Shown one piece after another: positions 30,905 through 32,286 of a stretch of DNA of 32,286 nt. Each line of letters opens with the position of its first letter. The first letter of the stretch is position 1. The notes under the pieces are model-generated. The model saw only the letters and a program-made list of their open reading frames with translations, was not told where the DNA came from and ran no database searches. The position numbers and the translations under genes are program-made. Source of the stretch: Paracoccaceae bacterium (GTDB lineage: Bacteria > Pseudomonadota > Alphaproteobacteria > Rhodobacterales > Rhodobacteraceae); contig JAAEUI010000500.1 of assembly GCA_024227475.1 (NCBI GenBank), positions 1 to 32,286 of the forward strand, read 5' to 3'.

Positions 30905-32286
30905 TTGAAAATAACAACACTCGGCAAGCCAACTATTGTTGGCGACGACGGCGAGACCCGGGCGGTTCCGGGCCAACAACCCTGGGCATTGCTTGGACGG
31001 CTCATACAGTCCGAACGGCCACTCAGCCGCCGCACGTTGGCAAGCGAGTTGTTTTGTGAGGCCGAAGACCCGCTGGGAGCCTTGCGCTGGTGTCTTGCCT
31101 CGCTCAGACGCGCGCTCGGTTCGGGCACCCTGATCGGCGACCCTATTGAACTCAATTTCCCCGATGGCACTTACGTTGACGTGCTGAACCTGTCTTCCGC
31201 TGATGCCGAACAGATAGAACTTGCCGGGTTTCTCGAAGGTATCGATCCGTCTTCCAGCGCCGAATTCTCAACTTGGCTATTGATTGCGCGCGAACAGATA
31301 TCCTCACAGATCGAGGATTTACTGCGACGATCATCGATTGAGGCCATGGCAAATGGCGATTTTGCAGCAGCAATCCGAATTTCCGAGCGTGCTGTGCGAT
31401 TGCGCCCTTTGGACGAAAGCGCGCATGTGTTGCTGGTGAAGGCTCTGGCAATGGCCGGTAAAATGGATGCCGCTACCACGCATATCGAAGCGACAGAACG
31501 GGAATTTGAATTACAAGTAGGGGAAAAACCTACGCAGGCGTTGCGCGCAGCAGCTCGCAGGAATGTCGCAGACCCACCGAAAGGCCTGTCCGAGGCAGCG
31601 GTTATCGACTCGCTGATAAAAAGTGGCATCTCTGCTCTGGCAGCGGGTGCGGTGGACGCAGGGTTGGACTGTCTGCGTCGAGCTACGGCGAAAGCCGAAA
31701 ACGGCGCGGATCAGCATTTGATCGCCAGAACGTGTCACGAGCTAGGAGCGGGCCTTGTCCATGCGATCAGAGGGTTTGACGAAGAAGGTGCGATCATGCT
31801 GCGCCGCGCCGCGGATATTGCGGCTCAGATTGGGTCATCGTCGATCACCGCCTCATCCCTGAGGGAACTTGGTTATGTTGAGGCGCTCGCCGGAAGGCGA
31901 CCGGACGCAGCCAGGTACTTGAAGGACGCCGTAGGTTACGCAAAGGGCGACGACGAGGCTCTGGCAGCAATTCACGCCGTGACTGGCTTCAATCTTGTGG
32001 ATTGGGGAAACACCAAAAGCGGGTTGGCGCATTTCGAACAGTCGTTGGCATATTCACGAAAATGCGGGAACCGGCGCCGCGAAATATGGGCATTGGGGAT
32101 TGGTGCATGGGGACAGCTGCGCGCTGGGAATGCCTCAACTGCCGAATCCTGGCTTAGAACCTGCCTGAAATCATGCGACGAAATCCAATGGATTGCTTTT
32201 CAACCATGGCCGCAGGCACTGTTGGCTGAGGCTCAGATCATTCTGTTCAGGCCCGACAATTCTGCGCAAATCAAGCTTGAGGAATC
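30905..32286 (+). CDS. SARP/BTAD-type transcriptional regulator with TPR-like repeats, partial at the window edge
   Basis: The frame is open from a TTG at 30905 to the right edge (460 codons, no stop). The TTG has a perfect AGGAG 8 nt upstream; an ATG at 30898 is out of frame. The N-terminal about 95 residues (KITTLGKPTIVGDDGE, SRRTLASELFCEAED, ALRWCLASLRRAL, FPDGTYVDV) form an OmpR/SARP-like winged helix. About 95-215 is a bacterial transcriptional activation domain: AIRISERAVRLRPLDESAHV, LLVKALAMAGKMDAATTHIE. Then come alpha-helical TPR-like repeats (ARTCHELGAGLVHAIRG, ASSLRELGYVEALAGR, SGLAHFEQSLAYSRKCG). It is divergent from the DUF4242 gene. It lacks a visible P-loop so far; the missing C-terminus could hold more repeats. 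Confidence 0.82.
   Translation, partial: MKITTLGKPTIVGDDGETRAVPGQQPWALLGRLIQSERPLSRRTLASELFCEAEDPLGALRWCLASLRRALGSGTLIGDPIELNFPDGTYVDVLNLSSADAEQIELAGFLEGIDPSSSAEFSTWLLIAREQISSQIEDLLRRSSIEAMANGDFAAAIRISERAVRLRPLDESAHVLLVKALAMAGKMDAATTHIEATEREFELQVGEKPTQALRAAARRNVADPPKGLSEAAVIDSLIKSGISALAAGAVDAGLDCLRRATAKAENGADQHLIARTCHELGAGLVHAIRGFDEEGAIMLRRAADIAAQIGSSSITASSLRELGYVEALAGRRPDAARYLKDAVGYAKGDDEALAAIHAVTGFNLVDWGNTKSGLAHFEQSLAYSRKCGNRRREIWALGIGAWGQLRAGNASTAESWLRTCLKSCDEIQWIAFQPWPQALLAEAQIILFRPDNSAQIKLEE

Noticed and set aside
1-32286. CRISPR array, tRNA or rRNA genes
   Set aside because: No regularly spaced direct repeats, cloverleaf-like segments or rRNA-like sequence were recognised by eye on either strand.

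Overview
The window reads as chromosomal DNA of an alphaproteobacterium, most likely Rhodobacterales (Roseobacter group). Supporting signs are the ctaC-ctaB-small ORF-ctaG-ctaE-SURF1 cytochrome aa3 cluster running into thrC and an M16 peptidase, the mce-DUF1467 pair, the EI24-type membrane protein beside a nitroreductase remnant, and moderately high GC with many short intergenic palindromes. No call was checked against a database; all rest on motifs and family knowledge.

Layout. 1-131: 3' end of an IS200/IS605-type tnpA, then meaB, tryptophanase (tnaA), rpmB and a periplasmic copper chaperone. 3971-4124: palindromic repeats between the convergent chaperone and thymidine kinase (tdk, minus). 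Then a class 3 lipase, a coupled DUF1800/DUF1501 pair (the second Tat-exported), a GNAT acetyltransferase, a nitroreductase remnant coupled to an EI24 membrane protein, and a minus-strand block (DUF2158 protein; mce-DUF1467). 11394-12124: a response regulator with an apparent 3' frameshift. 12228-15164: a tightly overlapping three-gene operon (DAP-lyase-like PLP enzyme, M24 hydrolase, Asp/Glu-racemase-like enzyme). 15180-21468 (minus): topA, dprA, a GNAT gene and tldD. 21648-28567 (plus): the cytochrome aa3 subunit and assembly genes, thrC and an M16 protease. 28568-29073 is a non-coding, repeat-bearing stretch. It is followed by a RimJ-like acetyltransferase, a secreted PA14-like protein, a DUF4242 protein, and a divergent SARP/BTAD-type regulator that runs off the right edge.

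Functional themes. meaB and mce both serve the methylmalonyl-CoA mutase branch, though the mutase is not here. The cta block encodes subunits II and III, heme O synthase, Cox11 and SURF1; subunit I is elsewhere. The catabolic three-gene operon and the SARP/DUF4242 pair, with a heptamer direct repeat between its genes, are the least explained parts. At least three families of short palindromic repeats recur in the intergenic gaps, several where convergent genes meet.
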